In this document: piece by piece, positions 1 through 9,951 of the stretch
Numbering within the stretch: the first letter of the stretch is position 1
How the letters are laid out: every line of letters begins with the position of its first letter
Assembly (NCBI GenBank): GCA_022787085.1
Contig: JALFVE010000047.1
Location: forward strand, 1-64,000
Source: Oscillospiraceae bacterium
GTDB lineage: Bacteria; Bacillota; Clostridia; Oscillospirales; Ruminococcaceae
DNA length: 64,000 nucleotides
Direction of reading: 5' to 3'
The notes under the pieces: model-generated
Databases searched by the model: none
What the model was told of the DNA's origin: nothing
The model's input: the letters and a program-made list of their open reading frames with translations, nothing else
Program-made: the position numbers and the translations under genes

Positions 1-138
1 GCGCATCAAGCTTAAGCTTGATGGTCTATCTCCTGTTGAATACAGAAAAGTTGCATAACAAAAGCGACCAAAATCGCTTCTGGTCGCTTTGTATAATTTT
101 TCTTCTAAAACTTTGTCTAACTTTTTGGGGTCAGTTCA
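1..138 (+). mobile_element. 3' end of an IS3-family (IS150-like) insertion sequence, cut by window edge
   Basis: Frame from nt 2 reads RIKLKLDGLSPVEYRKVA* (IS3/IS150 transposase C-terminus, nt 2-58), then terminal sequence ...CTTTTTGGGGTCAGTTCA typical of IS3-family ends. Confidence 0.75.
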
Positions 139-157
139 TTAAGCGGCTGATTTTTTA

Positions 158-757
158 TTATTTATATGCCCTTTCCGCAATTTCATTGGGAACGCCCAGA
201 CCTTTGAGGTAAACCTCCCCGAAATCGGTCAGCATTTCATATGCCCTTGCCCTTTCGCAGGACAGCACTCCTGTGGAGATCAGAGTAGTGAGACCGTGGG
301 TATAGACCATAGCAGCCTGCATGAATTCGGCTGCGGTATCTTCGGAAATGCCGAATTTGCGGGCAATTGCTGCGGCAAGAGCGGAATTTCTTTTGTCGTC
401 AAAAACAAAGCCTGAGCCCTCCGAAAAAACAGTTCCCGATTCGCCGAGCCTGATAAAGCTTACGAGCTTCGGCTCGTCAAATGCCATATCCACATAGACC
501 TTTCCCGTATGCAGAAAGGACATAAGAGGATCGCTGCAGTCGGTACGCATTTTTTCATTGACGTAATTCTGGGCAAATTCGGAAAGCTCCTTTCGGAAAT
601 TCTCCATATTTCCGAAATGCCATGCAACGGGCTGGGTGGAGCAACCTGCCTCTTTTGCCAAAGAGGTTATGTTTATGGAAGAATAGCCGTCTCTCTTTAT
701 CATTTCCAGACCCGTTTGCAGAAGCTTCTCCTTTGGTATGCGAACACTTCTTCCCAT
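158..757 (-). CDS. TetR/AcrR family transcriptional regulator
   Basis: N-terminal HTH (ITSLAKEAGCSTQPVAWHFGNMENF), 199 aa. Confidence 0.8.
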   Translation of the reverse strand: MGRSVRIPKEKLLQTGLEMIKRDGYSSINITSLAKEAGCSTQPVAWHFGNMENFRKELSEFAQNYVNEKMRTDCSDPLMSFLHTGKVYVDMAFDEPKLVSFIRLGESGTVFSEGSGFVFDDKRNSALAAAIARKFGISEDTAAEFMQAAMVYTHGLTTLISTGVLSCERARAYEMLTDFGEVYLKGLGVPNEIAERAYK

Positions 758-826
758 TTAAGCACCCCAATTACTAAACATTATTTACTAATATTATATC
801 ATATGTGAATTATTTGTCAAGCTGTG

Positions 827-2278
827 CTATTGCTCATTGTCGGGTTTTTTGATCCTGTCCATCTCGAACCAGAAGGTGCTGCCTACCCCTTCCTCGGACC
901 TGACTCCGAATCTGAAGCCGTGAAGTATGAATATCTGCTTGACGATGGAAAGTCCCAGACCCGTTCCGATGACCTCACGCTTGTATTTTTCCCCTCGGTA
1001 GTAGCGGTCGAAGATAAGGGGCATAAGCTCCTCGGATATGCCTGCTCCCGTATCGGTGATGGATATTTCGATGGTTTTCGGGGTGCATATCTCCATGATG
1101 TAGACGGATTTTTCCTCACCCGAATAGTTTACGGCGTTATTCACAAGATTGTAGATTATCTGGTCGAATTTGATAAGGTCAGCTTCTCCCCATGCCTCCT
1201 CATCTGCGCTGACGTAGAATTTATATCCGTCACGCTCGGAAAGAAGGGTATATCTCGTCATTATCTCCTTCAATCTGCTGCCCACGCAGAATGGCTCTTT
1301 ATTAAGCTCTGCGGTGCCGTTTTCAAGCTTGGTCAGATCCATGATGTCATTAACAAGCGCTGCAAGGCGGTCGCTTTCCTCGATGATTATCTCCAGATGC
1401 TCCGCTCTTTTTTCGGGATCGTCTCCCGACAGATCCCGTATCATTTCCGCATATGCCTTGACCATTGTAAGGGGCGTGCGCAGGTCGTGGGAGATATTCG
1501 CCATGAGGTCACGGCGCATGGTGTCTACCTTGGTTATCTCGTTGGAGGCATAGTTTAAGGTGTCGGCAAGCTGCTCGGTCTCGGTGTAGCCTCTGCCGTT
1601 GAATTTGACATTATAATCACCCTGCGCCAGCTTCTCCGCCGAGCGGGTTATGCGTACAATAGGCGTTGCCACCAGCCTTGAAAGGAATATGGATATTCCG
1701 AATGCCAGCACCAGCATGGCAAGGCTTACCTGAAGCATCTGCACTCTCAGGATATCCACAGTGGATTCCAGCGGCTCAAGAGATGTATTCAGAAACAGGT
1801 ATCCCGTTGGCTTTTCCTTTGTGCCGATAAGCATGGCGAATATCAGAGTGTTATTTTCAAAGCGGGAGTTCTTTACCTCGGCGTAATATATTCCCGTGGG
1901 ACTTTCATAGGCAAGCTTGCGGTATTTTGCAAGGGATGTCCCCTCGCTGTGGAGAAGGCAGTTTCTCTCCATGATATCATAGGAATACACGCTCAGTCCG
2001 TAGCGGTCCTGGATAAGCACGCAGGTCTCGTTATCATGGGCTATCCTGTCAAGGGAATCGGTGGTGAAGCCGTCGTCTCCCCACTGGGTCAGGATATAAT
2101 TGGCAATTGATGTTATATCGCTGGTTTTTTCCGTCCGATAGGTGGCTTCCAGCGAAAAGGTAAAGGATACCCATATCATCAGAAGTATGCTGATTATGAA
2201 AATGGCGAAATATATCCACACCGTAAAGCGTATGCTGTGAACGCTTTTTATTAACGCCTGCTTCTTACTTTCCCGCAT
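827..2278 (-). CDS. Sensor histidine kinase (HAMP, HisKA, HATPase)
   Basis: MANISHDLRTPLTMVKAYAEM H-box; DTGAGISEELMPLIFDRYYRG and GTGLGLSIVKQI ATPase motifs; overlaps the response regulator. Confidence 0.95.
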   Translation of the reverse strand: MRESKKQALIKSVHSIRFTVWIYFAIFIISILLMIWVSFTFSLEATYRTEKTSDITSIANYILTQWGDDGFTTDSLDRIAHDNETCVLIQDRYGLSVYSYDIMERNCLLHSEGTSLAKYRKLAYESPTGIYYAEVKNSRFENNTLIFAMLIGTKEKPTGYLFLNTSLEPLESTVDILRVQMLQVSLAMLVLAFGISIFLSRLVATPIVRITRSAEKLAQGDYNVKFNGRGYTETEQLADTLNYASNEITKVDTMRRDLMANISHDLRTPLTMVKAYAEMIRDLSGDDPEKRAEHLEIIIEESDRLAALVNDIMDLTKLENGTAELNKEPFCVGSRLKEIMTRYTLLSERDGYKFYVSADEEAWGEADLIKFDQIIYNLVNNAVNYSGEEKSVYIMEICTPKTIEISITDTGAGISEELMPLIFDRYYRGEKYKREVIGTGLGLSIVKQIFILHGFRFGVRSEEGVGSTFWFEMDRIKKPDNEQ

Positions 2279-2960
2279 CGAACTTGTAGCCCATTCCTCT
2301 CAGTGTGATTATGAATTTGCGGTATTCTCCCAGAGAATTTCTCAGCATTTTTATATGGGTATCCACAGTTCGGTCATCGCCGTAAAAATCATATCCCCAG
2401 ACCTCCTCAAGAAGCTTTTCTCTTGAGAGCGCTATGCCCTTATTGCGCACAAGATAGAAAAGAAGGTCGTATTCCTTGGGAGTGAGGGCTGCGGGAGCTC
2501 CGTCCACCTTGACCACTCTTCCCGACATATCTATTTCCAGACCCTCAAAGGTGAGGGTCTGCTTTTCGGAGGAAGCATCTGCGGGGGCACTGCGCTTTAT
2601 TACCGCTCTTATCCTTGCAAGAAGCTCCTTGGGGGAGAAGGGCTTGGTCACATAATCGTCCACCCCCAGCTCAAAGCCGAAAAGCTTGTCATATTCCTCG
2701 CCCCTTGCCGACAGCATGATAACGGGGGTCTGCTTGGTCTTGCGTATCTCCTTTACCGCTGAGTAGCCGTCCAGCCTTGGCATCATTATATCCATGATGA
2801 TAAGGTCAAAGTCCTCCCTGCGGCATATCTCCACCGCTTCCATGCCGTCCTCTGCCTCAACCGTTTCAAAGCCGTCAAATTTTGCATACTCGCTGATCAC
2901 ATTTCTGATGTTTTTCTCGTCGTCCACGATGAGTATCCTGTTTTTTTCCATTTTTATCAC
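2265..2960 (-). CDS. OmpR/PhoB-family response regulator
   Basis: ILIVDDEKNIRN receiver, LIIMDIMMP phosphosite, winged-helix C-terminus. Confidence 0.95.
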   Translation of the reverse strand: MIKMEKNRILIVDDEKNIRNVISEYAKFDGFETVEAEDGMEAVEICRREDFDLIIMDIMMPRLDGYSAVKEIRKTKQTPVIMLSARGEEYDKLFGFELGVDDYVTKPFSPKELLARIRAVIKRSAPADASSEKQTLTFEGLEIDMSGRVVKVDGAPAALTPKEYDLLFYLVRNKGIALSREKLLEEVWGYDFYGDDRTVDTHIKMLRNSLGEYRKFIITLRGMGYKFDAGK

Positions 2961-3060
2961 TGCTTTCTGTTATTTTTTCGGAGCATTTTTTTATTAACGC
3001 TATTATAGCACAAGTTTGTGTAATTTTTGTGAAAAGATACGGAAAATGCATGACATAAAA

Positions 3061-3094
3061 ACGCAGGTCAGCTCTCCTTCCGGAGACTGACCTG
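3061..3094 (-). terminator. Rho-independent terminator of the SGNH hydrolase gene
   Basis: Minus strand CAGGTCAGTCTCCGGAAGGAGAGCTGACCTG followed by CGTTTTT. Confidence 0.7.
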
Positions 3095-3106
3095 TGAAAA
3101 ATCATA

Positions 3107-4255
3107 TTACCAGCCCATGATCTCCTTGATCTGTGCGGTGAGCTTATCCGCTGCCTTTGAATGGGTAGCTTCGGTGGGGTGCCAGTCTGCTGCATAGCCG
3201 TCGTCGGGGCTTTGCACATCAAAGGGCATGGCTGTGACCTTTGTATCTCCCGTTTCGGCGGTGTAATTCTCAACTGCCTTTTCCACAAAGGGGTAAAGCT
3301 CATTGCCCATTATTCCCAAGGTGCAGATTATCTGTGCATCGGGATTGTGGGAGCGGATATCCTTTAAGAATTCTGCATATGCTTCGGTGTATTCCGCTGT
3401 TCTCTCCTCTATGTTCTTGGTGTAGGAATTGTCGTTGGTGCCGAGATTTACCACAATAACATCGGGGGTGTAACCTGTGAAATCCCATTCAGCCGTATTG
3501 GGAGCCTTCCCTCTGAAGCTGCCGTATGAGAAGCCCAGCTTATCATAATAGCGTGGGATGGTCTGATTTGCAACCTTCTTTTTGCCGTCCGAATAGCCCG
3601 AAATTATGCCGTAGCCGCTTATTGATACCATGCTGTGGTCGGCATTCAGGTTCTGAGCGGTCTTATATGCATAGGTTTTTGTAACGTCCTCGGTTGTGGT
3701 GGAGAAATGATTATCCCTGTTCTCGTCATCAACGCCGTAGCCGCAGGTGATGGAATCTCCCACAAATTCAATGAAATGCTCCTTTTTCTCTGCGGGCTTT
3801 ATGTCTCCGCCCTCCACTGTAATGGACTTTACAGCGCAGGTTGACATTGCTGTTTCCGAGAGCTTGATGATGCTAATCTCGCAGTCGGCGGGGGTATCGC
3901 TTTCAAATACGGTGTAGGTTTCCTCCGCATGGTCGATCATGTCATCAACCACTCTTTCGCCGTTCACATAAATGGCGATCCTTGCCTGATTGTCCGCATT
4001 ATCGGGCTTTTCGGCATTGTCGTCTCCTGCTATGACCACCTCTGCCTTTGTGCCGTTAAAGGTGAATTCAGCTCCCGAGCCTGAAAAGGCAAGCCAGAGC
4101 ATATCCTCGGTGAGCATCGTTCTGCCAAGGGGCTTTACGTTTTCGGCGGACGGAATGAAGGTCTTTACGGCGGGAGTTTTTTCGCCTGTGCAGGCGGCCA
4201 TGCTGAGAGTCATTCCCGCTGCGCAGATGAGGGACAACAGCTTTTGCAAATTCAT
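3107..4255 (-). CDS. Secreted SGNH/GDSL esterase lipoprotein (CE2-like acetylxylan esterase)
   Basis: Lipobox (MTLSMAACTG), FVGDSITCGYGV block I, DWHPTEATH catalytic Asp/His block, N-terminal beta domain. Confidence 0.85.
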   Translation of the reverse strand: MNLQKLLSLICAAGMTLSMAACTGEKTPAVKTFIPSAENVKPLGRTMLTEDMLWLAFSGSGAEFTFNGTKAEVVIAGDDNAEKPDNADNQARIAIYVNGERVVDDMIDHAEETYTVFESDTPADCEISIIKLSETAMSTCAVKSITVEGGDIKPAEKKEHFIEFVGDSITCGYGVDDENRDNHFSTTTEDVTKTYAYKTAQNLNADHSMVSISGYGIISGYSDGKKKVANQTIPRYYDKLGFSYGSFRGKAPNTAEWDFTGYTPDVIVVNLGTNDNSYTKNIEERTAEYTEAYAEFLKDIRSHNPDAQIICTLGIMGNELYPFVEKAVENYTAETGDTKVTAMPFDVQSPDDGYAADWHPTEATHSKAADKLTAQIKEIMGW

Positions 4256-4430
4256 GCTTTTTCTCTTCCTTTCGGTTTTTTTATTATATCAATTGTACCA
4301 TTTAAGATGAGGATTGTCAAGGAGCGCTTCATATTTCTGTTGAAAAAGAAAAAAATATATGCTATAATTTTTTCAAGGGATAAATTTTTATAGCGGGTTT
4401 ATATGATCGGGCGAAAGGGACGGGATAAAC

Positions 4431-6584
4431 ATGAACAAAAGGATAGCTGCGGGTATTATTGCAATGCTTTTATGTGCAGGCTTTTCTGCCTGCAATTCGG
4501 AGGAAAATGCAGTTTCGGATATCCCTGAAACGGCGCAGGAATTTTCCGAGGCAGCGGTTTTGGACGATAATGCGGCATTTACAGACAGCGAGACGGTCAC
4601 AGAAGCTATGCAAACCGAGCAGGATGAATTGCCGAAGCCCCCTATCGGTACTCTTTCCTCGGCGGACACCTCGGATTACGGGGAGCGGTTCTGCGGGTGG
4701 AAATATGACAGCTTCTCAGTTTGCGGCACTGCTTCGGAATTTTTTGAAATGGGCGGCAGCGGGGAAATGCTGTCCGCTGCCGAAAACGCTGTGAGGGAAT
4801 CTGATATTTTCAAGGAAAACGAGCGTATTTGTCAGACTGCGGAGCTTGGTGAGGACGGGGTTTTCTATTACACTTTAGACGATGGAGACGAGATTCGGCA
4901 AAGAGGCGTTTTTTCCTGTTCCTCTCCTTGGGTGGACGAAAACGGTCATGCGGTCATAAGCTTTAAAAGTGCTGCCTGTGAGGACTTTGACGGGGACGGG
5001 GAAAAGGAAGCCTTTATTATTATGACTATCCCTTCCTTTGATACGTTCAGCCTTAGCGAGGACTGCGCTGCTTATGTTGATCCCTCGGGGAAGGCGAGCT
5101 TCCTTTGCAGCGGCATTGACGGTGATATGAAGCTTATCCGATACAGGGACTTTGCTCATATCGGGTTCAGCTTCGGCTGCAATAATATCACAACCTTTTC
5201 GGAAATTTATGCTGTGGAAAACGGCTCTGCAAGACTTGTACGCAAATGCGCTTTTCTTGGAGAAAAAGAGGGAATTGCCATGTCTGAAAGTGCTCCCCAG
5301 GCTCCGGGCAGCTGGCTTATCGTATGGGACAATATTGACAGGCAGTACAGGGAGATCGCCTCCGAGAAGGCTCCCGAGGGGCTTGCGGAGGAGATTTATA
5401 ATTCCTCTGTTTTATATGATATCAAGGAATATTTTTCCTTCACCGATACTCCCGAATGGCTTGCTTCTCCCGAGAGCCTTTCCGAGGTCATGAGCGTTTA
5501 CGGCGGAAAATATATCTGCATCGGCGACTTTTTTAACAGCTGCGTTCTTGAATATGACGGCGGGGAGCTTTTTTTAAGAAATGACAGGTTTATTTCTTCG
5601 GGCGGGGATTCGGAGCTTATTTACGCCGATCTTTCGGCTGCACAGGAAAAGGGCGTTCCCGAACCCGTTCCCGAGGGTGCGGATAATATGAGCGTTTCGG
5701 ACTATTCTATCAGCGAGGAGGGCGTTTTTTATTCCGAGGAGGAGCTTTTTGAGGCGGGCGGCGGTGAGCTTTATAACGCTGCTCTGAATATTGTCAAGCA
5801 GAGCAGGTATTTCGGAAAGATATCCTATCAGCTCGGCAATGCAGAGAAAAACGGCAATACATACACATTCCCGAATCCGACCTATGCGGGGGGAGACGTG
5901 GAAAGGGAGAGCTATACCTATGCCCCCGATTATTTTATGGACGGGGAGCTTGTTCCTCTGTTTTGCGCAGCCGCCCTTGAGGACTTCGACGGGGACGGGA
6001 ATAAAGAGGCATTTATTACCTTCCGTCTGCCCTATAAGGGATATTATTTCGACCTTTCGGGAGAAAAATCCGAAATTGAGATCGCTGCTTTTGTTTCCTC
6101 CGATGGCAGGGCTGAGATCGTCTGCGAGGAAGGCTTTCTGAACCGCTTTGACAAATTCCGCCTTATCCGCTATGAGGGGGAGGCACATCTTCTTGCGGGT
6201 GAGGACAGCGGCAGGATCTATTCCCTGAGAAACGGCTCTCCGAGGCTTGAGCTTTCCGCCGTTTCTCCCGATGGGAACGGCGTGAGCTTTAACAGACGGA
6301 TTTTTTACAGCGGTGATCTGAAAAAATACTGCTATGCGGAATATCTGCCCTTGGACGGGGATATTCTTGAGGCTCTTAAAAAAAGCCCTGCCGCAAAGTC
6401 TCTCACAAACGGAGCTATGCCGCCCCGAAGAGCTTGGATATGCGGCGGCAGATACATTGTTACCGACTGCTATCCCTTTGGCGAATACCTTTACGAAAAC
6501 GGCGGATTTACAAGGATATCCGATTACGGCGGCGGTGTGCCCGCTTCAAACAGCGAGCTTGACTGCTATGATGTGATTTTCTGA
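4431..6584 (+). CDS. Large lipoprotein of unknown function with two homologous halves
   Basis: Lipobox LLCAGFSACN; repeated motifs AACEDFDGDGEKEAFI / AALEDFDGDGNKEAFI. Confidence 0.75.
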   Translation: MNKRIAAGIIAMLLCAGFSACNSEENAVSDIPETAQEFSEAAVLDDNAAFTDSETVTEAMQTEQDELPKPPIGTLSSADTSDYGERFCGWKYDSFSVCGTASEFFEMGGSGEMLSAAENAVRESDIFKENERICQTAELGEDGVFYYTLDDGDEIRQRGVFSCSSPWVDENGHAVISFKSAACEDFDGDGEKEAFIIMTIPSFDTFSLSEDCAAYVDPSGKASFLCSGIDGDMKLIRYRDFAHIGFSFGCNNITTFSEIYAVENGSARLVRKCAFLGEKEGIAMSESAPQAPGSWLIVWDNIDRQYREIASEKAPEGLAEEIYNSSVLYDIKEYFSFTDTPEWLASPESLSEVMSVYGGKYICIGDFFNSCVLEYDGGELFLRNDRFISSGGDSELIYADLSAAQEKGVPEPVPEGADNMSVSDYSISEEGVFYSEEELFEAGGGELYNAALNIVKQSRYFGKISYQLGNAEKNGNTYTFPNPTYAGGDVERESYTYAPDYFMDGELVPLFCAAALEDFDGDGNKEAFITFRLPYKGYYFDLSGEKSEIEIAAFVSSDGRAEIVCEEGFLNRFDKFRLIRYEGEAHLLAGEDSGRIYSLRNGSPRLELSAVSPDGNGVSFNRRIFYSGDLKKYCYAEYLPLDGDILEALKKSPAAKSLTNGAMPPRRAWICGGRYIVTDCYPFGEYLYENGGFTRISDYGGGVPASNSELDCYDVIF

Positions 6585-6657
6585 ACCCCTCTTGAAAATA
6601 TTTTCCGAATGTGGTAAAATATTCTAAGCAAGATTATTTCATAAAGGAGACGGGCAT

Positions 6658-7314
6658 ATGCCGAGAAATCACAGAAAGATCATTCTTGATCTGGAATTTA
6701 ATCCTGTGAGAGAGCCTGAGATAAGAGAGAAAATGCGCAGCGAGATCATCGAGATCGGCGCTGTGATGCTGGATGATTCCCTTGCCGAGATAGGCTCCTT
6801 TGACGAATACATAAAGCCGGAATATAACGCTGTGGAGGACAAGATATCAAGGCTTACTGGCATCACTAACGATCAGCTGGAGAACTGCGGGGATTTTGAC
6901 TGCGTTATGCACAGATTCATGGACTGGATCGGCGACAAGCCCTTTTCTCTTTATTCATGGAGCCTTACCGACATGAACGTTATGCTGGACGAGATCGATT
7001 TTAAATGCCCAGAGGACGAAAGCTATGACAGGTTTTTCGTGAGATGGATCGATTTACAGAAAATTTATCAGCGGATGATGGGCTTTTACAAGTCCATGGG
7101 GCTGACTAATGCTCTGGGCTCCCTTGGCATCTACTTTGACGGAACCGAGCACGGCGCTCTTGCCGACGCCCGCAACACTGCCGCTATTATGCGGGTTATG
7201 AGCGACGGGGAGAAGATGAAAAGTATCCGCAGCCGCTCTCATGTTACTTACAATACTGCCGATTCCTCGGGCTTTTCTCTGGGGAATATCACTATTAAGA
7301 AAAAAGGAAAATGA
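6658..7314 (+). CDS. DEDDh 3'-5' exonuclease family protein
   Basis: ILDLEFNPV (Exo I), SLTDMNVMLDEI (Exo II), HGALADARNTAAIM (Exo III). Confidence 0.85.
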   Translation: MPRNHRKIILDLEFNPVREPEIREKMRSEIIEIGAVMLDDSLAEIGSFDEYIKPEYNAVEDKISRLTGITNDQLENCGDFDCVMHRFMDWIGDKPFSLYSWSLTDMNVMLDEIDFKCPEDESYDRFFVRWIDLQKIYQRMMGFYKSMGLTNALGSLGIYFDGTEHGALADARNTAAIMRVMSDGEKMKSIRSRSHVTYNTADSSGFSLGNITIKKKGK

Positions 7315-7321
7315 TTTGTCT

Positions 7322-7351
7322 GCCGTGCCTTTCGGGTACGGCTTTTTTGTG
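7322..7351 (+). terminator. Rho-independent terminator
   Basis: GCCGTGCCTTTCGGGTACGGCTTTTTT. Confidence 0.6.
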
Positions 7352-7503
7352 CTAAATCAACAAACTTGGGCTTTGAAGGGATCTTGTTTAGTGCAAGGCT
7401 ATGATTTTGGGCTTCGGGGCTTGAATTGCTTCCTTTGTGTGGTATAATTTAAGTTGGCAGAGTATGCATACAAGCCGTAACTTACAAATTTAATAAAGAT
7501 AAA

Positions 7504-7690
7504 CGGTGCCCCGGCGGGCTTATTGGTTTTTGTCCGGTCCGGGGGTAAAAGGGAAGCAGGTGCGATTCCTGCGCGATCTCGTCACTGTGATAAGGGAATG
7601 AACGGGCTTGCTTTTTAATAGGCAGTCACTGACCGTTCGGTCGGGAAGACGCTCGTGAGTGTTGATCTTTAAGCCGGGAAACCTGCCGCT
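7504..7690 (+). ncRNA. Cobalamin riboswitch
   Basis: GGTGCC...AAAAGGGAAGCAGGTGCGATTCCTGCGCGATCTCGTCACTGTGA...GGCAGTCACTGACC...GGGAAGACGC...AAGCCGGGAAACCTGCC; conserved B12-box elements in order. Confidence 0.9.
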
Positions 7691-7875
7691 TATCTGTACA
7701 GGGAATATGCCTTCATAACGCATGATTCCCAAGATCACGAGGTATTGATCGTACGTTTTCAGGCATCGCCGAAAAATTATTTTGGCGGGGTCTTGTTTGC
7801 TGTACCCTTCTTACGCTTCGTAGGAGGGGATTTTTTGTCAGTCAATGCCTCCGAATTTTACGGAGGAAGGTTTTT

Positions 7876-8898
7876 ATGAAAAAAATTCGTTTTGTTATTG
7901 CGGCGCTGATGGCGCTGTCGTTACTTACTGCCTGCGGCGGAAATAATTCCGATAATTCTTCGGAAACCCTTTCCGATGCTGTTTCGTCTGAGGAGACATC
8001 TCAGTCAGAGGATGCCGTTCAGAGCGAATATGCCGAGGCGGCAGAGGACGAGGAAAATTATGATACGGGGGACGCTTCTTTGGATAATATAAGAAACGGG
8101 GACAACATCGGCGAAAATGAGCTGCTTGCGGTGAGCTTCGGCACAAGCTACAATGACAGCCGCCGTCTGACGGTGGGCGCTATCGAGAACGACCTTGAAG
8201 CGGCATTTCCCGAGTTTTCCGTCAGGAGGGGCTTTACCTCAAATATTATTATCGACCATGTTATGAAAAGAGACGGGATCCTTATTGATGACATTGACGC
8301 TGCTCTTTCCCGTGCTGCGGACAACGGGGTCAAAAATCTTATTATTCAGCCTACTCATCTTATGAACGGCATTGAATATGACGAGATCGTTGAAAAGGCG
8401 GCGAATTACTCAGACGCCTTCGAGAAGGTGGTTTTCGGTGAGCCGCTCCTTACAAGCGACGAGGACATCAGCCGTGTGGTTAAGGCTGTTACCGAGGATA
8501 CAAAGGCTTATAACGATGGAAATACTGCCGTTTGCTTTATGGGTCACGGAACCGAACATTCCGCAAATGCTGTTTATGAGAAGCTGCAGGACGCTTTTGT
8601 GAGCGGCGGCTTTGACAACTATTTCATCGGTACTGTGGAGGCTTCGCCCTCCCTTGAGGACGTTATGGCTGCCGTTAAGAACGGCGGCTACAGCAGAGTT
8701 GTTCTTCAGCCGATGATGGTGGTTGCGGGCGATCATGCCAACAACGACATGGCAGGCGATGAGGACGGTTCGTGGAAAAGGGCTTTCGAGGACGAGGGCT
8801 TTGAGGTTATTTGCGTTCTCAAGGGCTTAGGTGAGATCGAAGAGATAAGGCAGATATATGTTGATCACGCAAGGGCTGCTATTGATTCTCTTAACTGA
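7876..8898 (+). CDS. cbiK: Lipoprotein sirohydrochlorin cobaltochelatase-like protein (CbiK family)
   Basis: Lipobox SLLTACGG; AVSFGTSYNDSRRLTVGAIENDL, LIIQPTHLMNGIEYDE, GHGTEHSANAVYEKL and LQPMMVVAGDHANNDMAG; downstream of cobalamin riboswitch. Confidence 0.88.
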   Translation: MKKIRFVIAALMALSLLTACGGNNSDNSSETLSDAVSSEETSQSEDAVQSEYAEAAEDEENYDTGDASLDNIRNGDNIGENELLAVSFGTSYNDSRRLTVGAIENDLEAAFPEFSVRRGFTSNIIIDHVMKRDGILIDDIDAALSRAADNGVKNLIIQPTHLMNGIEYDEIVEKAANYSDAFEKVVFGEPLLTSDEDISRVVKAVTEDTKAYNDGNTAVCFMGHGTEHSANAVYEKLQDAFVSGGFDNYFIGTVEASPSLEDVMAAVKNGGYSRVVLQPMMVVAGDHANNDMAGDEDGSWKRAFEDEGFEVICVLKGLGEIEEIRQIYVDHARAAIDSLN

Positions 8899-8956
8899 TT
8901 TTTTGGAATGTATGCTTTAAATAAATAAACCTAAGAATATTTGTTTTATTTTACTA

Positions 8957-8985
8957 TTGACATTTCGAAACGAATGTGCTATAAT
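8957..8985 (+). promoter_or_regulatory. Sigma-A type promoter
   Basis: TTGACA - 17 nt - TATAAT. Confidence 0.75.
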
Positions 8986-8993
8986 TTCTATGA

Positions 8994-9033
8994 TGTTTCT
9001 CCCCGCTGCTTTTTCGGGGAGAAACAGCTTTTT
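8994..9033 (+). terminator. Terminator-like hairpin in the 5' leader of the 9058 gene
   Basis: TGTTTCTCCCCG...CGGGGAGAAACA followed by GCTTTTTT directly after the promoter. Confidence 0.6.
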
Positions 9034-9057
9034 TGATTTTGAAAGGGTTTTTGCTTA

Positions 9058-9951
9058 ATGAAGAATATTATCGCTGTTTCTGTTATGCTAATTTGCTTCC
9101 TTACGGTTCTTTCGGGCTGCGGAAAAAAGGGTGAGGATATTTCCGCTGAGACTGCTTCCCCTGCGGAGTCCGATATCAGCTCAAATGCTGTTGCTGTCGG
9201 TGAGGAAACTGTTCCCGACGGGCTTATTATCCCAGAGGATATGGTTCCCGTTTATGCCGATAGTCTGATGGACGGGGAATATGATATAGAGGTGGATTCA
9301 AGCTCCTCTATGTTTACGGTCACTGACTGCCGTCTGACGGTGAAAGACGGAAAAATGTCCGCTCGGATGACCATGGGCGGCACGGGCTATCTGTATGTTT
9401 TTATGGGAAAGGGGGAGGACGCTTCCGAAGATCAATTTATCCCCTTTGAGGAAAATCCCGACGGCACTCATTCCTTTACGGTTCCTGTTGAAGGGCTTGA
9501 CATGGGGATAGACTGCGCTGCTTTCAGCAAAAAAAAGGAAAAATGGTACGACCGCACTCTTCTTTTCAAGGCGGATTCCCTTCCCTTGGAGGCTTTTGCG
9601 GACAGGACTGCTGTTACTCCCGCCGATCTGGGGCTTGCTGACGGGGAATACACCGTTTCCGTTTCACTTGAGGGCGGTTCGGGCAGGGCGAAGATATCCT
9701 CCCCTGCAAGGCTTACTGTGGAAAACGGGGAGGCTATTGCCGAAATTGTCTGGGGCAGCTCTAATTACGACTGCATGACGGTGGACGGTGTGAAATATTC
9801 TCCTGTGAACACTGAGGGAAATTCCGCTTTTCTTATCCCTGTGGCAGGATTTGATATCAAGCTTCACGTTTCTGCCAACACCACTGCCATGAGCACTCCT
9901 CACGAGATCGGATACACCCTCTTTTTTGATTCGGAGACTATTGAGCAATGA
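9058..9951 (+). CDS. Lipoprotein with two tandem related domains
   Basis: Lipobox TVLSGCGK; paired DGEYDIEVDSSSS...RLTVKDGKMSARMTMGG / DGEYTVSVSLEGG...RLTVENGEAIAEIVWGS segments. Confidence 0.7.
   Translation: MKNIIAVSVMLICFLTVLSGCGKKGEDISAETASPAESDISSNAVAVGEETVPDGLIIPEDMVPVYADSLMDGEYDIEVDSSSSMFTVTDCRLTVKDGKMSARMTMGGTGYLYVFMGKGEDASEDQFIPFEENPDGTHSFTVPVEGLDMGIDCAAFSKKKEKWYDRTLLFKADSLPLEAFADRTAVTPADLGLADGEYTVSVSLEGGSGRAKISSPARLTVENGEAIAEIVWGSSNYDCMTVDGVKYSPVNTEGNSAFLIPVAGFDIKLHVSANTTAMSTPHEIGYTLFFDSETIEQ

Noticed and set aside
18-212. 64-aa ORF at left edge
   Set aside because: Out of frame with the recognisable IS3 transposase tail; spans the IS boundary.
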